Assembly: GCA_016292805.1 (NCBI GenBank) | Contig: JAEDFM010000003.1 | Location: 26,494 to 90,493 of the forward strand | Source of the DNA: Treponema sp. | GTDB taxonomy: Bacteria > Spirochaetota > Spirochaetia > Treponematales > Treponemataceae | DNA length: 64,000 nucleotides | Direction of reading: 5' to 3' | Part shown: one piece after another, positions 33,395 through 43,506 of the stretch | Layout: every line of letters begins with the position of its first letter | Numbering within the stretch: position 1 is the first letter of the stretch | Notes under the pieces: model-generated | Database searches by the model: none | What the model was told of the DNA's origin: nothing | The model's input: only the letters and a program-made list of their open reading frames with translations | Program-made: the position numbers and the translations under genes

Positions 33395-36300
33395 ATGAAC
33401 AATGTAAAATTCGGCCGTGTACGCAGAACAATATTTATTACGCTTCTCCTTATTGCCTTTGTAATGGCTTTCCCTGTTCAAATGGGGCTGTCTCATTATG
33501 CCCGAAAAGCCGTTCTCAATTTTAAGTCTAAATTACAGTCTGAATATGGTATTGAAGTAACTTATAAATCACTATCTCCTTCAATTCTGGCAAACTTTAG
33601 TGTAAAGGACGTATTTGTTTCTGAAACTGACGGAGAGGATCTGCTTCAGATAGACCGCATTAAGATTTCTTACAGGTTAATTCCAATCCTTAAGGGTAAT
33701 TATCAGAAAGGTTTTGGAAATATTGTAATTGACGGTATTCGTCTTGATATTGACCAGCTGTTAAATCTTATTCAAAAAGTTTCAAAAGAAGTTTCAAATG
33801 CTGATGAAAATTCTGATGAAAATTCTGATGAAAAAGCGGAAGACAAGACTTCTGAGACTGCATCAGGAATTTCTGTACAGGGTATTCAGAAGTTTATGGC
33901 TTCTATTCCTCATAATGTAAAACTTAAGAACATTTCTCTTACTTATGCAAATAAAGCAATGGATGCAACCTTTTTGCTGCGAGAAATTGCAATTATTAAT
34001 AACGAACGAAATAAAAACCTTACATTTCAGATTAACTGCCGTGGTCGTGCAAATCTTATTGACTTAAATGAAAATCTGTCTGGAAACCTGAATTTAAGCG
34101 GAACTATTCAGAACGAACTTGATAATTCCCAGGTTTCCTTACGACTTAGTAATCTTACAGACGGAAATTATTCATTAACTCAGCTTAATCTTTTAGGCAC
34201 ATATAGAAATGGTGTATTTGATGTTCGTACAATTCAGTCTGTAATACCTTTATTCATAAGTGCAGAATATGATATGGAACATAACAGGATTCAGGCTCAG
34301 TTAAAGACAGAAGAGCTTCATCCTACAACCATTCTTTCTTCCAGCAAGGATAAAAAGGCTTTTGCCAGATTAAAGGAACTGGTTGCCCATACTGATACTT
34401 CCTTTAGTTGTGACTTATCTACAAAAGAACTGGATTATTCTTCAACAGGCCGTTTTGATATCCCAAATGAACTTTTTCAGGGGGGAGTTGTACTTAATTA
34501 TAAGGTTGCTGGAGATGAAAATGCGGTTTCGGTTTCACGGTTCAGCGCAAAGGGAGCTAACTGCAGCGCGGATGTAAATCTGGAACTAGTGTTTAAGACC
34601 TTACAGCTTTCAGGTCTGGCAGAAATCCCATATTTTGTATTGCCTAATGGAAACTCAGTTTCTACAGATATATATTTTGATCCTTTAGATAAAGGTTTTA
34701 TGGCCTTTGCTCCACAGCTTTTCCTGGGGCAAAAGTCTCTTACAGCCTTGCAGCTTACGCTTTTACCTCATAATGATTCTTACGATTTTGCATTTGAAGC
34801 CTACGATTATTCAAATACTGATAATGGTGAACCTGGTTTAATAAAGTTTGATGGAAGTTATCTTACAGATTCTAAATATGTTCAGACAAGTGTCAGCTTA
34901 AACAGTCTTTTTGTTTCAAGTCTTGTAGAGTTTGGAAGCCAGGTGGTTCCTGCAGAACAGATAAATACCCTTAATACAGTTGTGGGGGCTGCAGATGGTT
35001 TTATGCTTTCTGGAGATGCTTATGTTTCTACAGATTTAAAATCTCTATCATATAATGTTCCATACATTCTTGTTGCCAATACTAAAAAAGATAATCAGGT
35101 ATTAATGCTTTCTGCTAATGGTAATGAACAGGAATTAAATCTTGATCAGTTGAATTTTGTTTACGGAAAATATGCCTTTGGTGCAACCGCCGCAGTAAAT
35201 TTTAATAAAGAATCTAAAGATATATTCTTTTCTACAGATATGGTATTTGAAAATGTCCCATATCATTTTAATGGTACTGTAATGAATAATCTTATATCAG
35301 TATCTGGGGACTATAATACTCTGGTAGATCTGGATATAGATGGTAAAAAAGGCATATTTGGTACCATCACATTTGATAACCTGCCATTATTGCTTTCTGA
35401 TTATTCACTGGCACTTTCTACCAAAACAGACTTTATATATACAAAGAACAATGGACCTTCTGTAAATATTAATCAGCTGCTGGTAGAACTTGATGATTCT
35501 AAAGCTTCTGTAGTAACAAGTCCTAAGTTTATATTAAGCGGAAATATTACTAAGTATGGTGCACAGTTGTCATCACTAAATTATTCCGATTTGTTTACAA
35601 CACTTGAAGGATTTGCTGATTTTAGAATTAACTTTAATCAGAATATATTTGATTCTGCGGGGCTTTCAGTAAATATGAAAAATCCTCTGTCTGCAGAAGC
35701 CTTAAATATTGAGGCAAGTTTTTCAAACCCAGATTTAATTGCTTTGAATGGTAATAACTTTAAGGATTCTCTATATATAACTGTAAATGCTCAGACAAAT
35801 AACCTTGGAATCAACCGCTTTGTAGAAGTAAAAAGCGATAATAATCATATAACTGCAAATGTATATGCATCAGGAACAGTTTCTCATCCTTACTTAGCAT
35901 TAAATATAGAAGATCTTTCTATGCAGAAGGGTAAACATATCCAGAAAATTGATGCCCTTGTAATGATGGAAGAACATAATGTTACAGTTGAATCACTTAA
36001 TATGACTAAAGGTAGAACTTGCATTAAGGATGTTAAAGCTGATTTTAATCTGGATGAATTTACTGGAAAATTAAAGTTCTTCTATCATACAGCCTATGCC
36101 CATAAGGAAATAGATGCACCTATAGAGGTAGAGATTAAAGATTCTGTAAAGGCGGCTGAAAACTTTATGCCTCAGTCTTTTGTTGCTACCTTAAAATCTG
36201 ATGGTGTTACAGGTAACCATTTTAAGAAGAATGTACCATTAGATTTTACAGTTTTGTATACACAGGATGCTGTAACAGTAATGTCTGGTCCAAAGCTGGG

Positions 36301-37852
36301 ACTTTTTGTTAATTATCTTAAATCTGGTGATATTACAATTAATGTGGATTCTCCAGATATTATGAAGATTAATGGTATGGGTACTATTGCTAAAGAAGGT
36401 AACTATATTGATATTTATAATATTGATGTAAATGTAGCAAAGGTATTTGAATTTATTAATTACGATAACTGGGTAATTGTAGAAAACGGTCAGGCAAAGG
36501 GATCTGCAACTCTTACTGGAACCTGGTCTGATCCAAAGCTTAATGGTCTTGTAAATGTTTATGAGCCTGCAGCAAGAGTTCCTATTGCGGTTCCTGTAAA
36601 GCTTCAGGCAGAAATGACACCAATCACTATTGTTGATAACGATATTTATGTAAATAAAAATACTTACAGTGTTAAAAATAAGCCTTGTCTGGATGCAGAT
36701 TGCCGTATTGTATTAAAAGGTTTTGGATTTGATTACCTGGAATGTTTCTTTAAGTCCGTAAATAACGAAAAAATTCATGGACATCTGGATATTCCTTTGT
36801 TCAGTGTAGATACAGATATGCTGGTTGATTTGTGGCTTTATTATGGTGGTGATGATGCACTGTTCGAAATTGATGGCTCAATTATTGGAGAAAATGTAAA
36901 CTTTATTTCACCAATTTCAAGTTTAACCAGTGTAGGGGGAGAACCTCCAGAAAATCCATTAAACTTTGTATCAACCTTGAATATAACAACTGGAACCCAT
37001 GCATCAATTTCCTTTGATCCTTTGATTCGTACAGTTATTGCACCTAAGAGTAAGTTTAATATTACCTGCGATAATAAAGCCCGTTATTATCATATTGATG
37101 GAAATGTGGATGTAAAATCTGGAGATATTGCTTATGTAAGCCGTAACTTCTACATCAAATCCGGTAATATTAATTTTAATACAGAACGATTATCAAATCC
37201 AAAGATTACTCTGCAAGCCGAAACCCGCGAAAAGGATGATAAGGGCAATACAGTAAAAATTATTTTAAATGTTACCAACCAGTATCTGCTTTCGTTGAAT
37301 CCTAGATTCAGTTCTATTCCTGCTAAATCTGAAACAGAGATTCTATCTATTCTTGGTCAGATTGCTTTAGGAGATTCGGATTCAGCTACCGACTTCCTTT
37401 TTGCTGCCGGCGACTATGCTTTGCAGACTTCCGTAGGCCGTAAAATAGAGAATAAGTTGCGAGATTTGTTTAATTTCGATATATTATCCTTACGAACAAA
37501 TATTATTCAGAATACTCTGAGTTCAACATTCGGTTCTTCCGGGGCTTTGGCGAATAATTTTTCACAATCCCTGAACTTTGGTAACCTTTTCGATAATTCA
37601 ACTGTTTATATAGGTAAATACCTTGGTAGTGACTTATATGTTGATGCAATGCTTAATGTGTCTTATGACGACCGTAAGCAGCAGGAACAGGTTTCTGTAG
37701 GTAATTTAACTTTCCAGCCTGAATTTGGTCTGGAGTTGGAGTCTCCATTAGGTAACTTCCGTTGGAATGTGGCTCCGGATATTAACGCATTATTAAATAA
37801 GCAATTTGTGCCTTCTACGTCTTTAACTTTGTCGTGGAAGTTCACATTCTGA
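33395..37852 (+). CDS. tamB: TamB-like / AsmA-superfamily envelope protein
   Basis: A 1485-residue protein with an N-terminal transmembrane helix (FITLLLIAFVMAFPVQMGL), a very long beta-repetitive periplasmic stretch and a C-terminal TamB domain (about the last 350 residues: DGNVDVKSGDIAYVSRNFYIKSGNINFNTERLSNPKITLQA, then QIALGDSDSATDFLF, ending SLTLSWKFTF). TamB-like proteins bridge inner and outer membranes, moving phospholipid or helping outer-membrane proteins fold. An acidic insert (ENSDENSDEKAEDK, about residue 135) is made of 12-base repeats. bamA follows 20 bases later, the common tamB-bamA neighbourhood. Identification as TamB itself, rather than a relative, is inferred. Confidence 0.82.
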   Translation: MNNVKFGRVRRTIFITLLLIAFVMAFPVQMGLSHYARKAVLNFKSKLQSEYGIEVTYKSLSPSILANFSVKDVFVSETDGEDLLQIDRIKISYRLIPILKGNYQKGFGNIVIDGIRLDIDQLLNLIQKVSKEVSNADENSDENSDEKAEDKTSETASGISVQGIQKFMASIPHNVKLKNISLTYANKAMDATFLLREIAIINNERNKNLTFQINCRGRANLIDLNENLSGNLNLSGTIQNELDNSQVSLRLSNLTDGNYSLTQLNLLGTYRNGVFDVRTIQSVIPLFISAEYDMEHNRIQAQLKTEELHPTTILSSSKDKKAFARLKELVAHTDTSFSCDLSTKELDYSSTGRFDIPNELFQGGVVLNYKVAGDENAVSVSRFSAKGANCSADVNLELVFKTLQLSGLAEIPYFVLPNGNSVSTDIYFDPLDKGFMAFAPQLFLGQKSLTALQLTLLPHNDSYDFAFEAYDYSNTDNGEPGLIKFDGSYLTDSKYVQTSVSLNSLFVSSLVEFGSQVVPAEQINTLNTVVGAADGFMLSGDAYVSTDLKSLSYNVPYILVANTKKDNQVLMLSANGNEQELNLDQLNFVYGKYAFGATAAVNFNKESKDIFFSTDMVFENVPYHFNGTVMNNLISVSGDYNTLVDLDIDGKKGIFGTITFDNLPLLLSDYSLALSTKTDFIYTKNNGPSVNINQLLVELDDSKASVVTSPKFILSGNITKYGAQLSSLNYSDLFTTLEGFADFRINFNQNIFDSAGLSVNMKNPLSAEALNIEASFSNPDLIALNGNNFKDSLYITVNAQTNNLGINRFVEVKSDNNHITANVYASGTVSHPYLALNIEDLSMQKGKHIQKIDALVMMEEHNVTVESLNMTKGRTCIKDVKADFNLDEFTGKLKFFYHTAYAHKEIDAPIEVEIKDSVKAAENFMPQSFVATLKSDGVTGNHFKKNVPLDFTVLYTQDAVTVMSGPKLGLFVNYLKSGDITINVDSPDIMKINGMGTIAKEGNYIDIYNIDVNVAKVFEFINYDNWVIVENGQAKGSATLTGTWSDPKLNGLVNVYEPAARVPIAVPVKLQAEMTPITIVDNDIYVNKNTYSVKNKPCLDADCRIVLKGFGFDYLECFFKSVNNEKIHGHLDIPLFSVDTDMLVDLWLYYGGDDALFEIDGSIIGENVNFISPISSLTSVGGEPPENPLNFVSTLNITTGTHASISFDPLIRTVIAPKSKFNITCDNKARYYHIDGNVDVKSGDIAYVSRNFYIKSGNINFNTERLSNPKITLQAETREKDDKGNTVKIILNVTNQYLLSLNPRFSSIPAKSETEILSILGQIALGDSDSATDFLFAAGDYALQTSVGRKIENKLRDLFNFDILSLRTNIIQNTLSSTFGSSGALANNFSQSLNFGNLFDNSTVYIGKYLGSDLYVDAMLNVSYDDRKQQEQVSVGNLTFQPEFGLELESPLGNFRWNVAPDINALLNKQFVPSTSLTLSWKFTF
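33801..33836 (+). repeat. 12-base in-frame tandem repeat in the tamB-like gene
   Basis: GATGAAAATTCT repeats about two and a half times, encoding DENSDENSDE. Copy-number change would keep the frame. Confidence 0.6.
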
Positions 37853-37872
37853 TTTAAAAATAGGAGTAAATT

Positions 37873-40278
37873 ATGCATCGTAGAGTGCTTTCCTTCTTAG
37901 TTGCTTTAGTTTTACCTTTCTGCAGTCTTTTTGCTGAAGATGATGGAGAATGGTTCTGGGATCAGCCAATTGCCCACATTGAATTTGAAGGCTTAAAGAA
38001 TGTAAAAAAATCAGATTTATCAGCAATAACCAGTGATTATATTGGTAAACCATTTGATGATAATGTTTATAACGATATCCTTGATAGTCTTTATTCATTG
38101 GATATGTTTGATGATATTGTTCCATACGCTAAACATTATTCTAAAGATGATACAAAAGTACTTCTTGTATTCCAGGTAACAGAACGTCCCGTTGTAAAGG
38201 AAATCAATTTTACTGGAAATAGAAAAATCCGTAATGGAGAATTGCGTGACCAGACAAAAGTAAAGGTTTCTGATGTTTATGTTGAATCAAAGGTTTTAAT
38301 GGATGAACGTATCATCCGTAATTATTTCCTCCAGAAAGGTTATACAACATCTACTGTTACACATACATCTGAAATTACTGATGATGGTGTTGTAATTACA
38401 TTTGTAATCAATGAAGGTGCAAATACTGTAATCAAAGACATTAACTTTAAAGGTGTAACAATTGCATCTGACCGTGCTCTTAAAGGTAAAATGCAGCTTA
38501 AAGAATCTGGCTTTATGAAGGATGGAGCTTTCCAGACTTCTTTGCTTGAACAGGATAAGCTTACACTTATGAGCTACTACCGTGAACGGGGGTATGCAGA
38601 TGCTGAAATTCTTGATGTTGTAGTAGACAGTAAATTAAATTCAGAAAAACAGAGAAATGAAATTTCTATTACTTATGTAATTCAGGAAGGTCCAGTTTAT
38701 ACTTTTAATGGTCTTACTCTTACAGGTAACGAAGTTTTCTCTACAGATGAACTTTTGAAATTCTGTAAGCTGAAGGTTGGTTCTGTTTATAACGAAACAA
38801 AACTTCAGGAAGCTTTTGCTGGAATTACAGGTGTTTATTACGAAAACGGATACATGTCTAACGATTTTGTTCCAGTTCCAGAAAAAGATTCAAATCTTCA
38901 TACAATCGCATATTCCCTTGTAATTCAGGAAAATGTAAGAAGCCATATTGAAAATATTATTATTAAAGGAAATACAAAAACTAAGGATTATGTAATTCGT
39001 CGAGAAATTCCAATTGAAAGCGGAGATGTTTTCAGTCGCGAAAAGATTATGAGCGGTTACAGAAACCTTATGAACCTTCAGTATTTCTCTAATGTATTGC
39101 CAGAATTCCAGTCTGGTTCTGAACCAAACCTTGTTGATGTTGTATGGACAGTAGAAGAACAGTCTACAACTAATTTGAACTTTGGTATGACATTCACAGG
39201 TAGTACAGATCCAACAAATCCTTTCCCTGTTTCATTGTATTTGAAGCTGGAAAATTCTAACTTCCTTGGAGAAGGTCGTTCAATTTCTGGTGCTGTAAAC
39301 TTCTCAAACTCTGAACAGTCTATAGATTTTTCTTATTCACAGAACTGGCTTGGAAATCTTCCAATAAGCTTCAGTCAGCAGCTTTCCTTGTCACATTCAA
39401 TACAGAAAACTGCTGTAAACAGCTTTGACCCAGATTTTGACCTTCAGCAGTATTATTACTATATGCAGTATAAAAGATGGGCTGCAAATCTTGGAACAAC
39501 ACTTGGTCATCGCTGGGCCTTTGACTATGCAATTCTTACTCTTACAGGTGGTATATCTAACTCTGTAACAAATAATATTTTTGATGAAACAATTCATGTT
39601 CCAACAGATCAGGGAATTTCAACTTTTGCAAATCGTTGGGGATGGCTTAACTCTGTATTTGCAGCATTCTCTGCTGACCACCGCGATATTGCTTATGATC
39701 CTTCAAAAGGGTGGTTTGCCAGCGAAAGACTTTCATGGTACGGTTTAATTCCTGGACTTGAAAAAGAATTCTTCTTCAAGACAGATACAAAAGCAGAGTT
39801 CTATCAGACATTATTTAAAATTCCAATTTCTGAAGAAACTGAATTCAAATGTGTTCTTGCATTGTCTACAAACTTTGTTTCTGTATTCCCAACAAAAAAT
39901 ACTGTTGTTTCAGATTCAAACCGAGTTTATATAGATGGTATGTTTAATGGTCGTGGTTGGATAGATGCTTACAAGTTAGGTAAGGGACTTGTTCTTTGGA
40001 ATACTTCAGCAGAAGTTCGTTTCCCAATTGTAAAGAACATTATTGGTGTTGATTTCTTCTGGGATGCAGCTTTCTGTAAGCCAGATTTCCAGAGTTTAAA
40101 TACTCTTAAGATTCAGGATGCATACTGCAGCTTTGGACCTGGTTTAAGAATCCTTTTACAGCAGTTCCCATTACATTTACTGTTTACATTCCGTTATCAG
40201 CATGACCAGAATGGTGTACCTAAGTTTGCAGATATTCCATTCCAGTTTGTACTTTCATTTAATTTAGTAAATCGCTAG
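37873..40278 (+). CDS. bamA: Outer membrane protein assembly factor BamA
   Basis: BamA is the essential beta-barrel insertase of the outer membrane. A signal peptide (LVALVLPFCSLFAE) is followed by five POTRA domains (PIAHIEFEGLKNVKKSDL; PVVKEINFTGNRKI; NTVIKDINFKGV; VYTFNGLTLTGNEVF; HIENIIIKGNTKTKD) and a barrel from about residue 430. GEGRSISGAVNFSN, the RGW motif region (FNGRGWIDAYKLGKG) and GLRILLQ are recognisable. 801 residues is normal. The last residue is Arg rather than the usual aromatic (ending FNLVNR), though the penultimate strand keeps Phe. A GGAG site precedes the ATG. Confidence 0.96.
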   Translation: MHRRVLSFLVALVLPFCSLFAEDDGEWFWDQPIAHIEFEGLKNVKKSDLSAITSDYIGKPFDDNVYNDILDSLYSLDMFDDIVPYAKHYSKDDTKVLLVFQVTERPVVKEINFTGNRKIRNGELRDQTKVKVSDVYVESKVLMDERIIRNYFLQKGYTTSTVTHTSEITDDGVVITFVINEGANTVIKDINFKGVTIASDRALKGKMQLKESGFMKDGAFQTSLLEQDKLTLMSYYRERGYADAEILDVVVDSKLNSEKQRNEISITYVIQEGPVYTFNGLTLTGNEVFSTDELLKFCKLKVGSVYNETKLQEAFAGITGVYYENGYMSNDFVPVPEKDSNLHTIAYSLVIQENVRSHIENIIIKGNTKTKDYVIRREIPIESGDVFSREKIMSGYRNLMNLQYFSNVLPEFQSGSEPNLVDVVWTVEEQSTTNLNFGMTFTGSTDPTNPFPVSLYLKLENSNFLGEGRSISGAVNFSNSEQSIDFSYSQNWLGNLPISFSQQLSLSHSIQKTAVNSFDPDFDLQQYYYYMQYKRWAANLGTTLGHRWAFDYAILTLTGGISNSVTNNIFDETIHVPTDQGISTFANRWGWLNSVFAAFSADHRDIAYDPSKGWFASERLSWYGLIPGLEKEFFFKTDTKAEFYQTLFKIPISEETEFKCVLALSTNFVSVFPTKNTVVSDSNRVYIDGMFNGRGWIDAYKLGKGLVLWNTSAEVRFPIVKNIIGVDFFWDAAFCKPDFQSLNTLKIQDAYCSFGPGLRILLQQFPLHLLFTFRYQHDQNGVPKFADIPFQFVLSFNLVNR

Positions 40279-40301
40279 TTTTTTTTATAGAGGTAATATT
40301 T

Positions 40302-40829
40302 ATGAAAAAGAATATTAAAGTCTTAGTTTGTCTTTTAGTTCTTTGTTTGCTTGGAACAGCACCTGCTTTTTCTCAGCAGATTACAAAATTTGGTGTAGTA
40401 GATACTGCAAAGGTTTATAATGCATATTTCCGTAATTCTACACCTGTTAGAAACTACGAAAAAAAGAAGTCTGAATTCCAGGACGAAATCAATAAAAGAA
40501 CTGATGAACTCCGTCAGCTTCAGCAGAAAAAACTTGAACTTGAAAAAAATGGTAACGATACTCAGGCTTTAAAAATCGAAGCAGAAATTACAAAGAAAAA
40601 GGATTATCTTATAGAATATACAAGTGCTAAAAATGTAGAATTAGACAGCCTTCAGAAATCATTAAAAAACTCTGACGAATTCTACAAGAAACTTTATAAC
40701 ACACTTTCTAAAATTGCAGAAAGCGGTGGATATTCTATGATTCTTAGTCTGCAGGATTCTAACTCAATTCTCTGGTACAGTTCTTCAGTTGATATTACTC
40801 AGCAGGTAATCAACGAGCTTGGTTTATAA
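40302..40829 (+). CDS. OmpH/Skp-family periplasmic chaperone
   Basis: A signal peptide (KVLVCLLVLCLLGTAPAFSQ) is followed by the Skp-like opening FGVVDTAKVYNAYF, a long coiled coil (KKKSEFQDEINKRTDELRQLQQKKLELEKN) and a C-terminal domain. 175 residues matches the family. Skp holds unfolded outer-membrane proteins on the way to BamA, and its place directly downstream of bamA fits. Its stop overlaps the mutS ATG by one base. Confidence 0.88.
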   Translation: MKKNIKVLVCLLVLCLLGTAPAFSQQITKFGVVDTAKVYNAYFRNSTPVRNYEKKKSEFQDEINKRTDELRQLQQKKLELEKNGNDTQALKIEAEITKKKDYLIEYTSAKNVELDSLQKSLKNSDEFYKKLYNTLSKIAESGGYSMILSLQDSNSILWYSSSVDITQQVINELGL

Positions 40830-43441
40830 TGGCTGAGCAGGAACTTACTCCAATGATGGTCCAGTATCTGGCCATCAAAGAGAATTATAAAAACGAAGTA
40901 GTATTTTTTCGATTAGGTGATTTTTACGAAATGTTCAACGAAGATGCGGTAGAAGTATCGCGTCTTTTGAATTTAACACTAACTCATCGTGCAAATCAAC
41001 CAATGTGTGGTATTCCATATCACGCATCAAAAATCTATATTGCAAGACTTTTGCGTTTTGGTAAAAAAATCGTTATCTGTGAACAAGTTGGTGAGATTCC
41101 AAAAGGCGGTAAGGGGATTACTGAACGCAAGGTTGTAGAAATAATTACACCTGGAACCGCAGTAGAATCTGAATACTTGGATGGTTATAAGGCTAATTAT
41201 CTTGCTGCTCTTTGTATGCACAAGGCTAGAGCTGCTTTTTCCTTTATAGATGTTACAACTTCAAGTTTTAAAGCAACTTCTTGGCCTGCTTCTCAAATGC
41301 AGGAAAATTTTGCTAAAGAATTAAATCGTTGTTCTCCAAGAGAACTTTTGCTTCCAAATTCATTAAAAGCTAATAAAGATATTCAAAACGTTTTACAGTC
41401 TTATACAAATATTTCAGTTTCCTATTATCCAGATTGGGATTTTAATTATGACCTTTCATTTAAAAAGCTAACATCTCAGTTTAATACTGTAAATCTTAAG
41501 GCTTTTGGTTTAAATGAAAATGACGCAGAAATTGTTCCTGCAGGATTCCTTTTGGATTATCTGGAAAAAACAACAAATGCAAATATTCCTCATGTAAATT
41601 CTATCCAGAAATATTTCGATAATGAATATTTAATGATGGATGATTCTTCCCGTCGCAATCTTGAAATTACAGAAAACATGCGGGATGGTACTATCGCTTA
41701 TTCTTTATTTGAATGTGTTAATCATACAAAAACTGCAATGGGTGGCCGCCTTTTGAGAAACTGGCTTTTGTTCCCATTAACAAACCGTAAACAAATTGAA
41801 GACCGTCAGGTAAGAATTTCCACTTTCTACGAAGATAGAAACCTTCTGGAAAAAGTAAAGTCTGATTTAAGTCAGATTCTTGATGTTGAAAGACTTGCTG
41901 GTCGTATTGCTATGGACAAGGCTCATGCAAAAGATCTGCAGGCCTTAAGAGTAAGTCTTGAATCATGGATAAAGGTAAAAGATTATCTTAATCAATTTGA
42001 TTTTTCTTTTGTTTCATCTGATATTTCTTCGCAGATTTGTGAACTTATCTATAATTCAATTTTGGAAGACCCTTCAACTTCTCTTACAGACGGTGGAATC
42101 ATTAAGGCTGGCTGGTCTGAAGAACTGGATCACTGGCGTTCAATACACGATAACTTTAATTCAATTCTTGCTGAATACGAGGCTGAGGAACGGGAAAAAA
42201 CTGGCATTTCAACCTTAAAAATAAAATATACAAATGCTTTTGGTTACTTTATTGAAGTAAGTAAAGGTAAATTAACCTCTGTTCCAACTCATTTTATTAT
42301 GCGTCGTGCTTTGGTTAATGGTGACCGTTATACTACAGAGAGACTTCAGGAACTGGAACAGCAGCTTAATGAATCTTCAACAAAAATTCTTGAACTGGAA
42401 CGAGACCTTTTTGTAGAAATCAGAACTTCACTTCATCAGCATATTATGTATCTTTTACAAATTGCAGATGAAATTGCAAATACTGATGTTAATGCATCTT
42501 TAGCACAGGCAGCCATAAATAATAATTGGGTTCGTCCAGAAATTGATGATTCTACAATTTTTGAAATAAAAGATGGCCGTCATCCTGTTGTAGAAAGACA
42601 TTTACCAACAGGAGAATTTGTTCCTAATGATTCTTTGTTAAGTGCAGATGACGAAGCTTTACCATCCTTTGCGTTGATTACTGGTCCTAATATGGCTGGT
42701 AAAAGTACATATTTACGACAGAATGCACTGATTGCTTTGCTTGCTCAAACTGGTTCATATGTACCAGCTGCCAAAGCAAAGCTTGGAATTGTAGACCGAA
42801 TTTTCTGTCGTGTGGGTGCATCAGATAACCTGGCAAAGGGTGAATCTACTTTCCTTGTAGAAATGACAGAAACTGCCAATATTCTTCATTCTGCTACAAA
42901 TAAATCACTTGTAATTATGGATGAAGTTGGCCGCGGTACTTCTACAGAGGATGGCCTTGCTATTGCCCGTGCTGTAAGTGAGTATCTCCTTGAAACCATT
43001 CAGTGTAAAACTTTCTTTGCAACTCATTATCATGAGCTTTCCAGAATGGAGCATCCAAAACTTAAAATGCTTTGTATGGATGTTAGCGAAGCAAATGGAA
43101 GTGTTGTTTTCTTAAGAAAGGTTATAGAAGGTGTAACTGCCAATTCTTATGGTGTACATGTAGCAGCTTTAGCTGGTGTTCCACAGGAAGTAATTGACCG
43201 AGCCAATGATATTCTCTCTTATATTCAGAAACAGGCTGAAGAAAAACCTTTGCTTCTGGATGATTTAAAAATTGCCAGAAAGGATGATAAAAAAAATCAG
43301 CAGCTTCCTCAGACTCCAGGCTTGTTCAGTGATGAAGAAATTATTATTTCAGAAATTCTTTCTGTAGATCTGGATAATATGACTCCAATGAATGCTTTGC
43401 AGGCTATTTCCCGCTGGAAAAAAAATCTTTCAGGTCTTTAA
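40829..43441 (+). CDS. mutS: DNA mismatch repair protein MutS
   Basis: MutS recognises mismatched bases and starts repair with MutL. The N-terminal mismatch domain shows FFRLGDFYEMFNEDA. Walker A is GPNMAGKSTYLR and Walker B is DEVGRGTSTEDGLAI. FATHYHEL follows. 870 residues is normal for MutS1. The ATG overlaps the preceding stop (TAATG), so translation is coupled to the chaperone gene. A mutL gene is not in the window. Confidence 0.97.
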   Translation: MAEQELTPMMVQYLAIKENYKNEVVFFRLGDFYEMFNEDAVEVSRLLNLTLTHRANQPMCGIPYHASKIYIARLLRFGKKIVICEQVGEIPKGGKGITERKVVEIITPGTAVESEYLDGYKANYLAALCMHKARAAFSFIDVTTSSFKATSWPASQMQENFAKELNRCSPRELLLPNSLKANKDIQNVLQSYTNISVSYYPDWDFNYDLSFKKLTSQFNTVNLKAFGLNENDAEIVPAGFLLDYLEKTTNANIPHVNSIQKYFDNEYLMMDDSSRRNLEITENMRDGTIAYSLFECVNHTKTAMGGRLLRNWLLFPLTNRKQIEDRQVRISTFYEDRNLLEKVKSDLSQILDVERLAGRIAMDKAHAKDLQALRVSLESWIKVKDYLNQFDFSFVSSDISSQICELIYNSILEDPSTSLTDGGIIKAGWSEELDHWRSIHDNFNSILAEYEAEEREKTGISTLKIKYTNAFGYFIEVSKGKLTSVPTHFIMRRALVNGDRYTTERLQELEQQLNESSTKILELERDLFVEIRTSLHQHIMYLLQIADEIANTDVNASLAQAAINNNWVRPEIDDSTIFEIKDGRHPVVERHLPTGEFVPNDSLLSADDEALPSFALITGPNMAGKSTYLRQNALIALLAQTGSYVPAAKAKLGIVDRIFCRVGASDNLAKGESTFLVEMTETANILHSATNKSLVIMDEVGRGTSTEDGLAIARAVSEYLLETIQCKTFFATHYHELSRMEHPKLKMLCMDVSEANGSVVFLRKVIEGVTANSYGVHVAALAGVPQEVIDRANDILSYIQKQAEEKPLLLDDLKIARKDDKKNQQLPQTPGLFSDEEIIISEILSVDLDNMTPMNALQAISRWKKNLSGL

Positions 43442-43491
43442 TATAAAATTAAAAAAAATACTCTTCTCATTTCCGAAAACTACATAACTGT

Positions 43492-43506
43492 GGCCATATT
43501 ATATAT
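43492..43506 (+). promoter_or_regulatory. comF promoter-like motif shared with recA
   Basis: GGCCATATTATATA (43492-43505) also stands upstream of recA (140-153), and flanking bases are partly shared. With CATATT (43495-43500) as -10, transcription should start at 43507, the G of the GTG start. Confidence 0.4.
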
